Assembly: GCA_905147135.1 (NCBI GenBank)
Contig: LR990068.1
Span: 1,942,001 to 2,006,000 of the forward strand
Direction: 5' to 3'
Origin: Blastobasis lacticolella
Taxonomy: Eukaryota; Arthropoda; Insecta; Lepidoptera; Blastobasidae
DNA length: 64,000 nt
The notes under the pieces are model-generated. The model was not told where the DNA came from and searched no databases. It was given only the letters and a program-made list of their open reading frames with translations. The first letter of the stretch is position 1; each line of letters opens with the position of its first letter. Shown one piece after another: positions 50,601-60,617 of the stretch. The position numbers were made by a program, and so were the translations under genes.

Positions 50601-53600
50601 ACCAATTATTAGGATAATTGAATTTGACATAAATATGAGGCTGAACAGAAAAGAATGAGCTGCATCTGATATACCAATTCCTGGATCATGGTCAACCCGG
50701 ACCCCGGGCCCTCGTGCGCGAGTGCACAACCGGGACATTACCGCCAAGATGATTTTTATATGACACCTGCTCATTCCCTTCAACACAACAGGAAACTCTT
50801 CCCGTTCTCTACTCTCGGCATCCCGCTCTAGAATCTCACAGAACATACATAGAATCGCTCTTTCCATTCCATTCGCATTGCCTACGAGTGTGTCCCCTGA
50901 TTAATATAATCTGGATGCCTTCAAGGCTAGAGTGAATAGGCTGTTCCAAGACAGGCATGCTCCATCATCGGCCGCATCGTCACCCAACAGGTGAGATGAC
51001 GGTCAAATGCCTAAATAAAAAATTCAAAATATTAAAATTTCTTTATTGATTAGTACATTACATAACTTTTTCAATCGTCTCGTCAAAAAGGAAGGTAGGA
51101 AGGGGGGTAGGAAAGTAGGAAGGAAACACAGTGACACGCTGACCGCCCTATGGCCGCAGCAAACCCACTCCACGCCAACCACGACCGGACCGTGCTCGAA
51201 AATGCCAGGCAGAGCCGGAACGCTATATTATATTATATAGGTATGTCTAGTATAATTAAGAAAAACCACCTAGAACTACAGCAAGAGTAAGCCAGTCCAC
51301 CAAAGCAGCCCGTCTTGTTTAACAAAAAAAAATTCTTTCCAGTCCGCAACGTGCTGGTGGTATTCGCTCTCTTCTCCTGGATTGGCTCCGTGGTGGTGTT
51401 GGTGACCAGCATCATCCTCATCATCGCTCTGAGGAAGGTGAGCATCCACACACTTATGCAGTACAGTAGCTTGATTTAGATATACAGGTCGGTCAATACA
51501 GGCCATCCTAATACAGGAGTCAGGAAATCCGCCCCAATATGAACACACAATTGCATTATATTTTAATCTATAACTTGAGATCTGTCTGAACTTAAAGACT
51601 GTTATAATTGTACCATAATACTCTGTAAGGTTGTCATTTTGGCAAATAAATTATTATTTATTTATTTATTTAAAAAAGATAATTCTACATCTCAGAATCT
51701 CTTCATCTCAATCCTAGAGAGAAATTTGGCGCGTCTTTAAAAAGAAAAAAAAAGAAAAAAATGAATTTTTTGACACAAATTATAACATTTTGATAATATA
51801 TAGGTTTACTTCGGTATATACATCATCATCATCATCTTGAAGGATTTCCTTTTGACTCTGTCGCACTATAATTCTACCATTGCAATGTGTAACATCCGAA
51901 AGCTCTTTTGCTCCACCCATTACCACTCACCACATGTCATAAAGCTAACCTACCAACTATCAATTAAAGTAAAATATCAGCTGTTCGATCAAGATTCACA
52001 GTACACATTTTAAAAGAATAAATTTTAAGGAACGACCCGGGTCGTCCTGTGGCTTTGATGCTTGCAACTGGGTCGAAATATCGGGCTACTCGTCAACAAA
52101 GGTACGCGGTAGGAAACCCGGAACATACCTTTAAAATGGGTGATAATAACCGCGATAGTTTAAAATATTAATATAAGAAATCAATCATTTAACGTTAAGA
52201 GCGTCGGTGGTAAAGGTATCCGACTCGCAAGCGAGAGGTACCGGGTTCGAATACCTCTGCCGTCATGTACCAATGACTCTTTTCTGAGTTATGTACATTA
52301 GTTGAACACTAGCTGATGCTCTTACGGTGAGGGAAGACATCGTGATACCTGCACATCAAGCGACTGAATGTGTAACCATGACCCAATCTGGTCAGAAGTT
52401 CTGGTTTGAAGGATAAGGTAGCCAGCGCAATTACAGGCATGAGGCATTTCATCTCAGTCCTCACAGTGACAACGCACCTGAGGATCTGCATTTTTGTTGG
52501 CTGCAACCTAAATGCGTGAATCGTAGATGTTATGGGCGGCAGTTATCGCTTACCATCAGGCGGGCTGTCTGCCTCTATTAAAATTGGGTCGAACAGCTGA
52601 TTTTTTCTTTATATTTTAGCTAGAAATAAAATCATTGATCACTCATTTCATTTCATTCACTCTCATGCTGCCGCAATATAGTTAGTGATTAAAAATAAGA
52701 ACCAGGTACCTCACCATACTGTATTGCATGGTTAATGTTGTGTTTTGTGAGCATGATTTGTGTTTGTTCGTTCTAATCATTAGTATATGTCACTTTGGTT
52801 CAACCTTTATAATGCGTACGGCTAAGGAATGGAACAGGTTGCCTGCGAGTGTGTTCCCTGAACATTGTAAACTGGACGCCTTCAACGCTAGAGTGAATAG
52901 GCTGTTCCAAGACAGGCATGTTCCATCATCGGCCGCATCGGCACTTAGAGCTTGTCTAAGCTGAAATGACGCGCCCCACTACTTAATTAGTTAATTTCGA
53001 CGTGTGAGTGCAAATATTAATAACGACACTTCATCTGCGTGGGAGCGTCGACTGCTCCAACCGAACGACGCGTGCCCCTAAGTTTGAGTCTCACCGGCAA
53101 CTGAATGACCAATTACAACGGCATTTGTATATGTATTGCGTCCATATTTTAAATATGCTTGTATCGTGTTAATGCGATAGTGGGGCGTGTCATTTCAGCT
53201 TAGACGAGTTCTACCAACAGGTGAGATGGCGGTCAATTGCCAGGCTAGTCTAACATAAAAAAGGGGTATTTTAAATTTTGTAAAATATTTTTTATTTATT
53301 TTAAATGACTTAGTAGCTTTTAGACGTACTCAATTTCAAATTCAGTACTTAGATTTTACATGTATACTAAGTAGTATAAAAAATTTTTAAGCAAATACCT
53401 ATGATGACTAGTGGCCCTATCGCGACTTCGTTCGCGTAGACCTACTATACCCTTTTTTCTTGCTTATAAACTCTTGAATTACTCTATCTATTCTTGAAAA
53501 CCGCATTAAAATCTGTTGCGTACTTTAAAAGATCTAAGCGTACATGGAGTTCTTCAAGAAAGGGGTGAAAAGGTTTTTACGGGGTCGGCAACGCGTGGGT

Positions 53601-56600
53601 GATGCCCCTGGTATTGCAAACGTCTAACCTGCGGTGACTGCGCACCATCAGGCAGGCCGTAAGCTTGTTTGCCACCTTAGTCGTATAAAAAAAATTAACA
53701 ACCAACCTCTCCCACAGGAATACGAAAAGAAGATCGTCCCATGGCTGTACACGTTCGGCGTATTCATAGCTTTCCGCCTGATAGCTTTCCTGTTCGCCTC
53801 AATTGTCAACGACATGATATTCGGGTACAATGTCCTCATGTGTCTGTGCTGGATAGTGTTCTGTGTCGCTGGCTCGTACGGGTGGCTGCTGGTGTATAGC
53901 TTGTATCTGGAGCTGGCCGATCTGACCAAGCTGGAGGATTTGGCGCATCTGAGGGTGAGCTGCTTTTTTTTGTTTTAAAGTAAACTTGTATTGTAGACAG
54001 GAATCACACGCGACGTAACTTTTCGATTTGTTTTCACGACGTTTTGGTAGGGTTACTGTGTAACCCTACACCTACCGTGGTAATACTCAAAAAAACTCAA
54101 AAAAGGAAGACTTCTAGGCACGCATGCTACATGTTCGACCTCATCGTCGCTTTCCATCAGGTGAGTTGAGATCAGATGCAAGGCTATTGACAATAATTAA
54201 AAAATCCTCAAAAATTAAATCGAAAAGTCGAAATAATAAAACGTCGCGTGTGAATCCCGTTTGGTATACTAATATGTTTATTTTTTCGTATGGGATATGT
54301 CAGTTCGCTATTTATTCCTGTGCACCACTTTATAAAGACCTCAAAAATAAACACACATAATCAATATTGATTTTTTTTCTAATAGGATACTTATTTGAAC
54401 GGCGATAGTTATTTCCTAGCGGTTGGTAAAACGTATTTTCGTCCAAAGTTATTCCTAAGTAAATACCGATAATTAGTAAGTAATTAAGTAATTAGGCGAT
54501 TCCTAAGTTTAGTGAAAAGGGGCAGTAAAATAGACCAGAAAATATTACTAATACATACGCTAATGACGAAAGAAACTCCATAGTAAGGATTATAATATTA
54601 CCATATTAAAACTTTTCCAATTTCAAACACTGGCCGTGAACATGCGAACTATTTCGTTGAACGTCAAACCCTTACGACGACCCGTACGACTTGACAGCGT
54701 CAACAAAACATTCAAAAGTCAATCGCGTCGCGACATGACCGTACGTCCATTTAGTTTATAAGTTTACTTTTAAGTGTTTCGGCAACCACCATCACCACCT
54801 CTTTACAAAACCCATAGAGAAAAATTGCACGTGAATCGCGAAGGAAATTCTATCAAAAATGTCGAAATTCACGTGTCCCAACATATGCCCTGGCTATGTC
54901 GCCGATGTCAAGAACGAAGTAGTCGTCGATAAACCAATAAACAAATCTGACACGAGTTACCAGGAGCCATATGTGCCTGGGAGGATTGAGCCCCCAAAAC
55001 CGCCTAAGGCTCGTCCGCGCGGGGGCCCCCCTCTGTACTTACCCCAGGCCACAGATAGCACCAGCGGAGACACTCTCCGTATGGGACCGATAGGACCTTG
55101 GGCCGCAGGACATTTAGACTGGAGTCCGGTAGCCGGCAGCACAGGCGTTCGCCCAGTCGTGGACAAGTACTCCATAACCAGATACTCCTCTGGCGAGTGG
55201 AGGAAGAACAACGAGGCTTTGCTACCGAAACCAGGAATTCCAGACGTAGCTTTGGCTGTCGAAAAGCAGTGTCTCAAAGATATGAAGGAGGCGATGGACG
55301 GTATAGCAAAGAAGACGAAGTATTCCACAGACATGCTGAAGAAACGAGTGCACGAGTTGAACGACTGGAAGACGCGAGTCGAACAGTCTCTGAAAGGCAT
55401 CACAGATGAGATCGAAACACTGGAAGAGGCTCGGGCGAAGCTGAAAGGCGCGAGTCGGATACTGATGATGCCTGAAGCCATATCGAAGGAATGCATGGAG
55501 CTGCGGACGTACAGATTGGAGCCGGATTTGGTCAGGGACGATGCCGAGCAAGAATTGATCACTGAGCTGTCCATAGTTGGCGAAATCAGACGCGTTTTCG
55601 ACCAAACTCTGGCCAAAGTCGAGGAGCAGTTGCGGAATAACAAAGCCGCTAAAGCTGTACTAGAAATGGATTGGGAAAGCAAGTTTATAACTTTAAAGGA
55701 GGATTTGAGGAACCTGTCTATGGATGGTAAATCGAGCGTCGTGCTAAACCATCCAGGAGTAGCCAGATGGACGGAGAACTCCACCTCGCTGGAGTTTTGG
55801 AGGCACTACTGCGCTGAAAGCGTCAAAAACTGCGACGAAGTGCGGAAGAAGTCCGAGCATCTGCGGGGGGATTTGATGACCTCTGTGGTCAAAGGCAGCG
55901 AGGATTTGAAGAACCAAGGGCTGCGGACAAACGCGGCTTTGGCAGTCACCGTTCAGACTACAGAAGAATTGTGTGCGGTCCTCGAAGAGACACTGAAAGA
56001 GAACTTGCGTCAGACTGCCGATATCGAGGCGTTGATGGACAAATTTAAGGCCACGCTGCGGGAGCTGAACGAAATGTCGAAATTGGGTGCCACAAGGCTG
56101 CAAGCTAGGAACTACGAGAGGCCCAGCGTTGAGAACTGTAGGGACGAGGCCCAATTCGCTTTAATGGCCGAGAATAAATTCACGAAAGAGACCATAGATG
56201 ATTTCAAGACGAAATTGAGGGACGCTGAAGCTACTAGAGCGGAATTGATGAGGACCAGAGGGGAGTTGGAGAAGCATATAGCTTGTAAAAGAAAGTGCTT
56301 GAACATTGACAGGGATCGCTTTGGTTTCGTCAGGTCCTTTATGCCGTCGCCGGAAGATTTCAAAGCTTGTTGATTTGGTGTTTTTGTTTTTGTGAATGTC
56401 TTTTGCTGTTGCGGTGGTAATAAATTCTTTTGTGTGTTCTGATGTTATGTATTTTACTTAACTGCCTCTGTTCGTCCGGCGCGACTTTATTCGCGTGGCG
56501 TCCTACCCCTCCCTTCCGCTATTCATATCCTACACTACTATACAGCTACCCTACACCTACCCTACCCCTCCCTACACCTACCCGACCCTACCCCTATTCT

Positions 56601-58259
56601 ACACCTCTACTTCTCATTACACCTACCCAACACCTACCTTACCTTACTGTCCACCTAGCCTACACCAACACTACCCCTCCCTACACCTACCTTACACCTA
56701 CCCTACACCTACCTGACCCTACCTTTCACACAAACCTTGCCCTGACAGTTACAAACACAATAAAAAAATAACTAAGTAAATGCAACAGTTTTACGTCGCC
56801 TAAATAGTAGTAACTTGAACTACAATTATCGTAGGTAGTAGTAAGAGATATTCGAATTTGAGGTCATTATGAGGTGGTGTACACAGGAAATAGTTAATGA
56901 TAAATAAATGTTATTCCATAAACATAGTTATTTATTCAACGAGTGAGCAAAGTTATTTTTGCTGCGAGCGCTAACTGTAAATCACAAACTAGCGAAGTAA
57001 TCTAATCACGAGCGTAACGAGTGATTCTATGTATTACTATTATTGACGACCTGAGTGGTTTAGTGGTCAACATGCCGGTCTGCCACGCAAGAGGTCCCGG
57101 GTTCGATTCCCGGCCGGGCAGACATTGAAATGATGAATTTTAATTTCTGATACGGGTCTGGGTGTTCTATGTATAATAAGTATGTATTTAAAAAGTATAC
57201 AAGTAGTTTATCAGTTATCCAGCACCCATAACACAAGCTTTGCTTACTTTGGGGCTAGATGGCGCTGTGTGAATTTGTCCATGATTATACGATTATTACT
57301 AAGACTGAGCACAGTGAGTGATTTAAAGTCATTGTTAATACCTACTTTGTTGAATTAAATATGTATAAACATGTGCGCTATGTGTTATCACATGTGGCTA
57401 AATCCAGAAACAGAAAGCGTGACAGCAAATCAGCGTAGCTCATAAAATAATATCCATTTTTGTATCGCAGCTTTTGAAAAGCGTAGCGACACCTAACATA
57501 ATATACATGATACAAGAATGGACCTTATTCTGTGAGCAATACATTTCACTTTTATTATTGTTTTCTCACTTTTTGCTTCCGAATTTAGGCGACTGAGTTT
57601 ATTCAAATGTAATAAGCGCAATAACATTAAAACTCGTGTGAAACATACAACTTTGTACTTCTCCAGTACGAAAATTGCGCTTTTGGTGCCTAAAAACTCA
57701 AAAGCAGTATACCTTTTTGCTGCGAGTTCAGTAGGGTAATTGCGTAACTCTGCTGCCAACAATTCTATGATTTCAATAATTGAAATTGTCACCTTTGCGA
57801 TTACGTATGATCGATTTCATATTTATTTGTTGGTATTGCATTTCAAGTTGTATAACAAAAGATGATCGAAGCATCTCAAAGTAATTTTCTCCCTCAAATT
57901 CTGTGTCCAGAGGATTGCGTCTATCGATTTCATAGGTTCAGTTTATTGCAATGGAACTTTGTTAGCAACTGAACCCATGAAATCGATGATACGGAATCGC
58001 AAAGGTAACAATTCCAATTATTGAAATCAGAGAATTGTTGCAACGGCGTTCTGTAATTAACCTAATGGAGAGGTGAAAAATAATTGTAATTTAACAAACC
58101 TTATCTTTTGACTGTTACCACAAAAAAAAAATCGAAATGAAATTGAGACCATTCCCTCAACAGATGGGCACAATGGCCTCTCTCAACGCCTCTCTAGCCG
58201 GCTCCCGACCAACCACACCACACAGCACTGTCTCTACGATGCCCGCCTCGCAGATATGA
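47546..58259 (+). CDS. Four-pass membrane protein, pasiflora-like (six-exon gene)
   Basis: The exons are 47,546-47,613, 49,581-49,713, 50,230-50,359, 51,343-51,437, 53,718-53,954 and 58,164-58,259. Phases 2, 0, 1, 0 and 0 match and the total is 759 bp (252 residues). The cytoplasmic N-terminus is Ser/Thr/Tyr-rich (MYGRKTPSTYRSTPSVYSHY). Hydrophobic segments lie near residues 60-82, 114-140, 148-170 and 178-201. The tail reads LYLELADLTKLEDLAHLR, then MGTMASLNAS and a Ser/Thr/Pro-rich end. By recall this layout fits conserved insect tetraspans of the pasiflora type, which act at septate junctions. The family name is an inference. The 4.2-kb last intron holds a tektin gene. Confidence 0.8.
47614..48944. 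other. Tetraspan intron 1, mostly unassigned
   Basis: It contains a block at about 47,930-48,100 (agtcaggaaatccgccctaa, attttggcaataaattattt) that recurs at about 51,505-51,660. It also has a decayed repeat F piece (about 48,345-48,450). Confidence 0.5.
48945..49150 (+). pseudogene. LINE-D terminal fragment
   Basis: It reads STFIMRTAKEWNALPVSVFP, then DQYNLDAFKARVNRLF, followed by the 3' block accaccaggtgagatggcgg and an A-rich end. It is 5'-truncated. Confidence 0.8.
49581..49713 (+). CDS. Tetraspan exon 2
   Basis: The acceptor is ttaccatacag and the donor GTT-GTAAGT. It encodes the basic, serine-rich stretch STSNLRSTKSLRSL, then HVPWYQKPILHDAVVLDLQR and the start of TM1 (ASLLTGFLSV). Confidence 0.8.
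49738..50110. pseudogene. Three LINE tail fragments
   Basis: There is a short LINE-C end on the minus strand (about 49,745-49,790). A plus-strand piece of the second family follows (49,797-49,975; gagctccctcccaaagtctt, acaacatggggttcttcaaa). Then comes a minus-strand LINE-C piece (49,997-50,108; gcgttgccgaccccgtaaaa). All are non-functional. Confidence 0.65.
50230..50359 (+). CDS. Tetraspan exon 3
   Basis: The acceptor is ctctcttttccag and the donor G-GTGAGT. It encodes FIALFTFAESIFDLYCLGMA, then APGSVHYGYFVISFEFVYVG: the end of TM1 and the first extracellular loop. Confidence 0.85.
50560..50755 (+). mobile_element. SINE-B 3' fragment
   Basis: Ttcctggatcatggtcaacc, cggaccccgggccctcgtgc and gggacattaccgccaagatg at its end. 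Confidence 0.75.
50868..51015 (+). pseudogene. LINE-D terminal fragment
   Basis: Gcattgcctacgagtgtgtc, ataatctggatgccttcaag and caggtgagatgacggtcaaa. It is the shortest plus-strand copy. Confidence 0.7.
51020..51228 (-). repeat. Dispersed repeat I, copy 2
   Basis: It is collinear with 18,975-19,175, with a small duplication of the ggtaggaagg purine-rich part. Confidence 0.8.
51343..51437 (+). CDS. Tetraspan exon 4
   Basis: The acceptor is attctttccag and the donor AAG-GTGAGC. It encodes RNVLVVFALFSWIGSVVVLV, then TSIILIIALRK, the whole of TM2. Confidence 0.85.
51438..52020. other. Tetraspan intron 4, partly repetitive
   Basis: 51,505-51,665 repeats the block of intron 1 (about 47,930-48,100). 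The rest is AT-rich. A (cat)n run lies at 51,820. Confidence 0.5.
52021..52185. repeat. Repeat E, second copy
   Basis: Cgacccgggtcgtc makes a small palindrome. Then follow atatcgggctactcgtcaac, ggtaggaaacccggaacata and ataaccgcgatagttt, as at 44,860-44,925. Confidence 0.7.
52190..52510 (+). mobile_element. SINE-B with head, plus strand
   Basis: It starts ttaagagcgtcggtggtaaa, has B box GGTTCGAATACC at about 52,243, and the body gacattagttgaacac-type sequence to ccatgacccaatctggtcag. It ends in a different repeat (ttacaggcatgaggcatttc) also seen at 48,165. Confidence 0.75.
52795..53260 (+). pseudogene. LINE-D terminal fragment split by a MITE
   Basis: 52,795-52,947 reads STFIMRTAKEWNRLPASVFP, then KLDAFNARVNRLFQDRHVPS. 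It resumes at 53,212 with taccaacaggtgagatggcg. The interruption is the GAGCTC MITE, with TA as the target. Confidence 0.85.
52948..53211 (-). mobile_element. GAGCTC-ended MITE, copy 3 (264 bp)
   Basis: The left end is GAGCTTGTCTAAGCTGAAAT and the right end is its inverse. It is flanked by TA. Its interior is the reverse of copies 1 and 2 (cggcatttgtatatgtattg). It carries more changes than they do, so it is older. Confidence 0.9.
53410..53545 (-). mobile_element. Helitron-like H2 fragment
   Basis: Tagtggccctatcgcgactt, cttgaattactctatctatt and gaaaaccgcattaaaatctg, then directly LINE-C. Confidence 0.5.
53543..53695 (+). pseudogene. LINE-C tail just before an exon
   Basis: Catggagttcttcaagaaag, ggggtcggcaacgcgtgggt, gcaggccgtaagcttgtttg and an A-run. 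It ends 22 bp before exon 5 of the tetraspan gene. Confidence 0.8.
53718..53954 (+). CDS. Tetraspan exon 5
   Basis: The acceptor is ctctcccacag and the donor AGG-GTGAGC. It encodes EYEKKIVPWLYTFGVFIAFR, then TM3, the loop VNDMIFGYN, TM4 with CLCWIVFCVAGSYGWLLVYS, and LYLELADLTKLEDLAHLR. Confidence 0.85.
54200..54858. other. Upstream region of the tektin gene
   Basis: No repeat was recognised except a LINE-D scrap at about 54,110-54,190. The promoter and 5' UTR of the tektin gene probably lie in the last 200 bases. The start codon context is tcaaaaATGTCG. Confidence 0.4.
54859..56373 (+). CDS. Tektin family protein, intronless
   Basis: 504 residues in one exon. Residues 1-100 are Pro/Gly-rich and variable (PPKPPKARPRGGPPLYLPQ). 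The tektin domain starts at about residue 110 with SSGEWRKNNEALL, near the usual D/EW motif. Long heptad-rich helices follow (DWKTRVEQSLKGI, RLEPDLVRDDAEQELITEL). The tektin nonapeptide near the end of helix 2A appears as RPSVENCRD (residues 421-429; the usual form is RPNVELCRD). Tektins form filaments inside ciliary and flagellar doublets, in insects mainly sperm tails. The gene lies in the last intron of the tetraspan gene, on the same strand. Lack of introns suggests a retrocopy or intron loss. I cannot fix the tektin subtype. The 275-codon antisense frame is a shadow. Confidence 0.9.
   Translation: MSKFTCPNICPGYVADVKNEVVVDKPINKSDTSYQEPYVPGRIEPPKPPKARPRGGPPLYLPQATDSTSGDTLRMGPIGPWAAGHLDWSPVAGSTGVRPVVDKYSITRYSSGEWRKNNEALLPKPGIPDVALAVEKQCLKDMKEAMDGIAKKTKYSTDMLKKRVHELNDWKTRVEQSLKGITDEIETLEEARAKLKGASRILMMPEAISKECMELRTYRLEPDLVRDDAEQELITELSIVGEIRRVFDQTLAKVEEQLRNNKAAKAVLEMDWESKFITLKEDLRNLSMDGKSSVVLNHPGVARWTENSTSLEFWRHYCAESVKNCDEVRKKSEHLRGDLMTSVVKGSEDLKNQGLRTNAALAVTVQTTEELCAVLEETLKENLRQTADIEALMDKFKATLRELNEMSKLGATRLQARNYERPSVENCRDEAQFALMAENKFTKETIDDFKTKLRDAEATRAELMRTRGELEKHIACKRKCLNIDRDRFGFVRSFMPSPEDFKAC
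56419..56424 (+). terminator. Tektin poly(A) signal
   Basis: AATAAA stands 46 bases after the stop codon and is followed by ttcttttgtgtgttctgatg, a typical T/GT-rich downstream element. Confidence 0.7.
56475..56740 (-). repeat. Helitron H2 end with CCTACCC array
   Basis: It starts tccggcgcgactttattcgc and gtggcgtcctacccc, then has about 200 bp of cctacacctacc and cctacccctccc words with irregular periods of 5-12 bp. Confidence 0.7.
57043..57292 (+). mobile_element. SINE-A, full-length copy
   Basis: The head is tattgacgacctgagtggtt, B box GGTTCGATTCCCGG at 57,101, body ggtctgggtgttctatgtat and 3' end ggggctagatggcgctgtgt. It is close to the reference at 27,219. Confidence 0.9.
57300..57731. 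other. Unassigned repeats in the tetraspan intron
   Basis: Gagcacagtgagtgat, taaaactcgtgtgaaacata and ttttgctgcgagttca recur in altered form at 62,085-62,300, so this is probably an old transposon. Confidence 0.45.
57732..58064. mobile_element. Hairpin MITE family G, copy 3, with insert
   Basis: The outer arms are gggtaattgcgtaactctgc and, inverted, gttaattacagaacgccgtt. About 100 bp (57,825-57,925) not found in other copies splits the left half. The sequence agcatctcaaagtaatttt is part of it. Confidence 0.75.
58164..58259 (+). CDS. Tetraspan exon 6 (C-terminal tail)
   Basis: The acceptor is attccctcaacag. It encodes MGTMASLNASLAGSRPTTPH, then STVSTMPASQI and a TGA stop. The phase fits exon 5. 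The Ser/Thr-rich end could be a phosphorylated or PDZ-type tail (inference). Confidence 0.8.
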   Translation: MGTMASLNASLAGSRPTTPHSTVSTMPASQI

Positions 58260-58372
58260 TGGGGCGGTGCCGCGGAGTCCGGGGCGAAGCCCGAGGGCGA
58301 AGAGGCCGAGATCGAGCCCCTGACTGGCGCGGCGGAGACTCCCGTGTAACTAACACTTATAGATATTTCATA

Positions 58373-59345
58373 CACACATCGCTTCCGCGTTGTAATCGCC
58401 CGGCAACGCCATCTCTCGTCTGTGTTACGTACAACTAGTACGTAACGCAGACGAGCGATGGCGCTGCTGGGTGCTTAGAAATAGAAATAGAAATATTTAT
58501 TTGTCTAAAAATTTACAGGTTTGTATCAATATATTTTGTGATTATTTATTATTATAGACAAAATGGTCCATGACTCAGCGCTTGGGTGCAGGTAGAACCC
58601 ACACCCGCTGGTATTCTGTCATGGCCAGACTTAAGACTAAAAATAACAACGTAAAGTTTACATATACATACATACACAATTATACAGTTAAAATGGCACA
58701 AACAATTAATTAAAATAAACTTACAGTGTAAAGGTATTAATATGAGATATACAATTATAGAGATATATAATTAGAACGCGGTAGCGATGTGTGCCTTTGC
58801 TTCTTATAGGTTTACAATGACCAAGTGAATACATCTAACATTTAGGTACTTCACACACAAATAGTACGTAACGCAGACGCTAGATGGCGCTGCCGGGTGT
58901 TTAGAACGCGGTAGCGATGTGTGTCTTTGCTTCTTATGGGTTTACAATGACCAAGTGAATACATCTAACATTTAGATACTTCACACACACTTAGTACGTA
59001 ACGCAGACGCTAGATGGCGTTGCCGGGCGATTAGAACGCGGTAGCGATGTGTGTCTTTGCTTCTTATAGGTTTATATTGACCAAGTGAGGCCAACTAACA
59101 TTTTGATACTTCACACACACACTTAGTACGTAACGCAGACGCTAGATGGCGCTGCCGGGCGATTAGAACGCGGTAGGGATGTGTTTCTTTGCTTCTTATA
59201 GGTTTATATTGGTCAAGTGCGTCCCCCAGTGAATCTCACTAACGCTTAGATACTTCAAACACACTTAGTACGTAACGCAGACGCTAGATGGCGTTGCCGG
59301 GCGATTAGAACGCGGTAGGGATGTGTGTCTTTGCTTTTTATAGGT
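58373..59345 (+). repeat. ~130-bp tandem array with an inverted first unit
   Basis: Tagtacgtaacgcagacg starts at 58,437, 58,862, 58,992, 59,124 and 59,266 (steps of 130-142 bp after the first). Each unit then has ctagatggcgctgccggg and ttagaacgcggtagcgatgt. At 58,375-58,435 the same sequence is inverted (atcgcttccgcgttgtaatc). An isolated unit stands at 59,752. The array follows the tetraspan stop by about 115 bp and may lie in its 3' UTR. Confidence 0.85.
58485..58770 (-). mobile_element. LINE 3' end inserted in the array
   Basis: It begins aaatagaaatagaaatattt, with a TAGAAA microsatellite as expected at a LINE tail read in reverse. The sequence ggtgcaggtagaacccacac follows. TTAG flanks both sides of the break in the array unit. 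Confidence 0.6.
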
Positions 59346-59750
59346 TTATCTTGGTCAAGTGCTCACCCCGTCCCTACGGGGTGTCGCATCCGATGAAACC
59401 TGAAAAGCCCTTCCCGCTACAGGTGCTCCCAGGGGGTTTGAGTTGGGCGCAAAAAAAAAAAGTGCTCGTCCTTCCCGTGTGGTGTCTAAAATCTATCCAG
59501 ACTGACTTGTCTTATTTGATTATGGAAATTATGTATTTAAATAGATAATTTGCATTTTTGTTGATATAGATAATTTGCAACAGCATTAATTGAAATTCAT
59601 ATTCTATGTATTCCATATACATATGAATATATATTATATATATATATTCAAGACATCTGTACACAGTGTACGTAGCTTGATTGACACGGATTTTGGGTGT
59701 TGTTTGTTCATCAAATAATAGAAGTCAGTATAGACAGATGTTAGATACTT
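59346..59750. other. No gene; AT-rich
   Basis: A 75-codon frame at 59,321-59,548 starts in the array. Atatattatatatatatatt near 59,628 is a short AT run. Confidence 0.4.
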
Positions 59751-59979
59751 CACACACAGTACGCAACGCAGACGATAGATGGCGTTGCCGGATGATTAGA
59801 ACGCGGTAGCGATGTACTTTTGTGTTTTTCTATTAAAACTTATTTTATAATATGTGCATTTACTATCTTGTTTAATCTTATATTTAGCAATACCTGTAGC
59901 CCTTATGATATGTTGACAATATTTCCGTCCAGGTTTTATTTTAGTGTTAAAGTGTGTGTTTATTATATATTTGTATGAA

Positions 59980-60480
59980 TAATTTTAAGTATAATTTTAT
60001 AAATTTTTCATAGACTCTGGCTCAGCCTTTCGTATATGATGACGTTTGCAATAGTTTTTTCTAATATTAAAATTTTATTTTATCAACAGAAAAAATATGA
60101 TATATTATAAATATTACAAAATGCAATGTAGCAGTTTTAACTGTTAAATAGATGTGAAAAAAAATCTTATATGATGACGTTCGCAATAGTTTCTTTTCTT
60201 AGATAAAAAAATTATTTTATTTAAAAAATGAAATGTTTTTATTTTTATCTGTGAAATAGGTATGTGAAAAATATTTCATAAACTCTGGCTTAGCCTTGCG
60301 TATTTAATAACATTTGCAATATATTTTTTTTCTACAATCAAAATTTTATTTTATCAAAAACAAAAAATGAAGTATTATTAAAAGTATTTTATTAACGAAA
60401 TGCAATGTGTACAGTTTTAACTGTAAATCAGTGAAAAAATCAGTGTTTTTTAAATTTACATTCTCATTTGAGTAAAATAT
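59980..60480 (+). repeat. Degenerate AT-rich direct repeats
   Basis: Three loose units start at tatatgatgacgtttgcaat (60,034), tatatgatgacgttcgcaat (60,168) and tatttaataacatttgcaat (60,300). Units one and three also share catagactctggctcagcc-like sequence and cagttttaactgt. Confidence 0.65.
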
Positions 60481-60617
60481 GTTATGTTATTTTAAATCTT
60501 TTTATATGCTTTTAGGTACATTTTATATGTATTTAGTATTTAACCGACTGTCCAAAATGAAGGCTAATGCTTTTTAATGTAATTCTATGTGAAACATACC
60601 GTTACCCAGGTATTATA

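Noticed and set aside
54957..55784. 275-codon antisense open frame
   Set aside because: It lies fully opposite the tektin coding region, whose codon pattern explains it. No domain or splice signal is seen.
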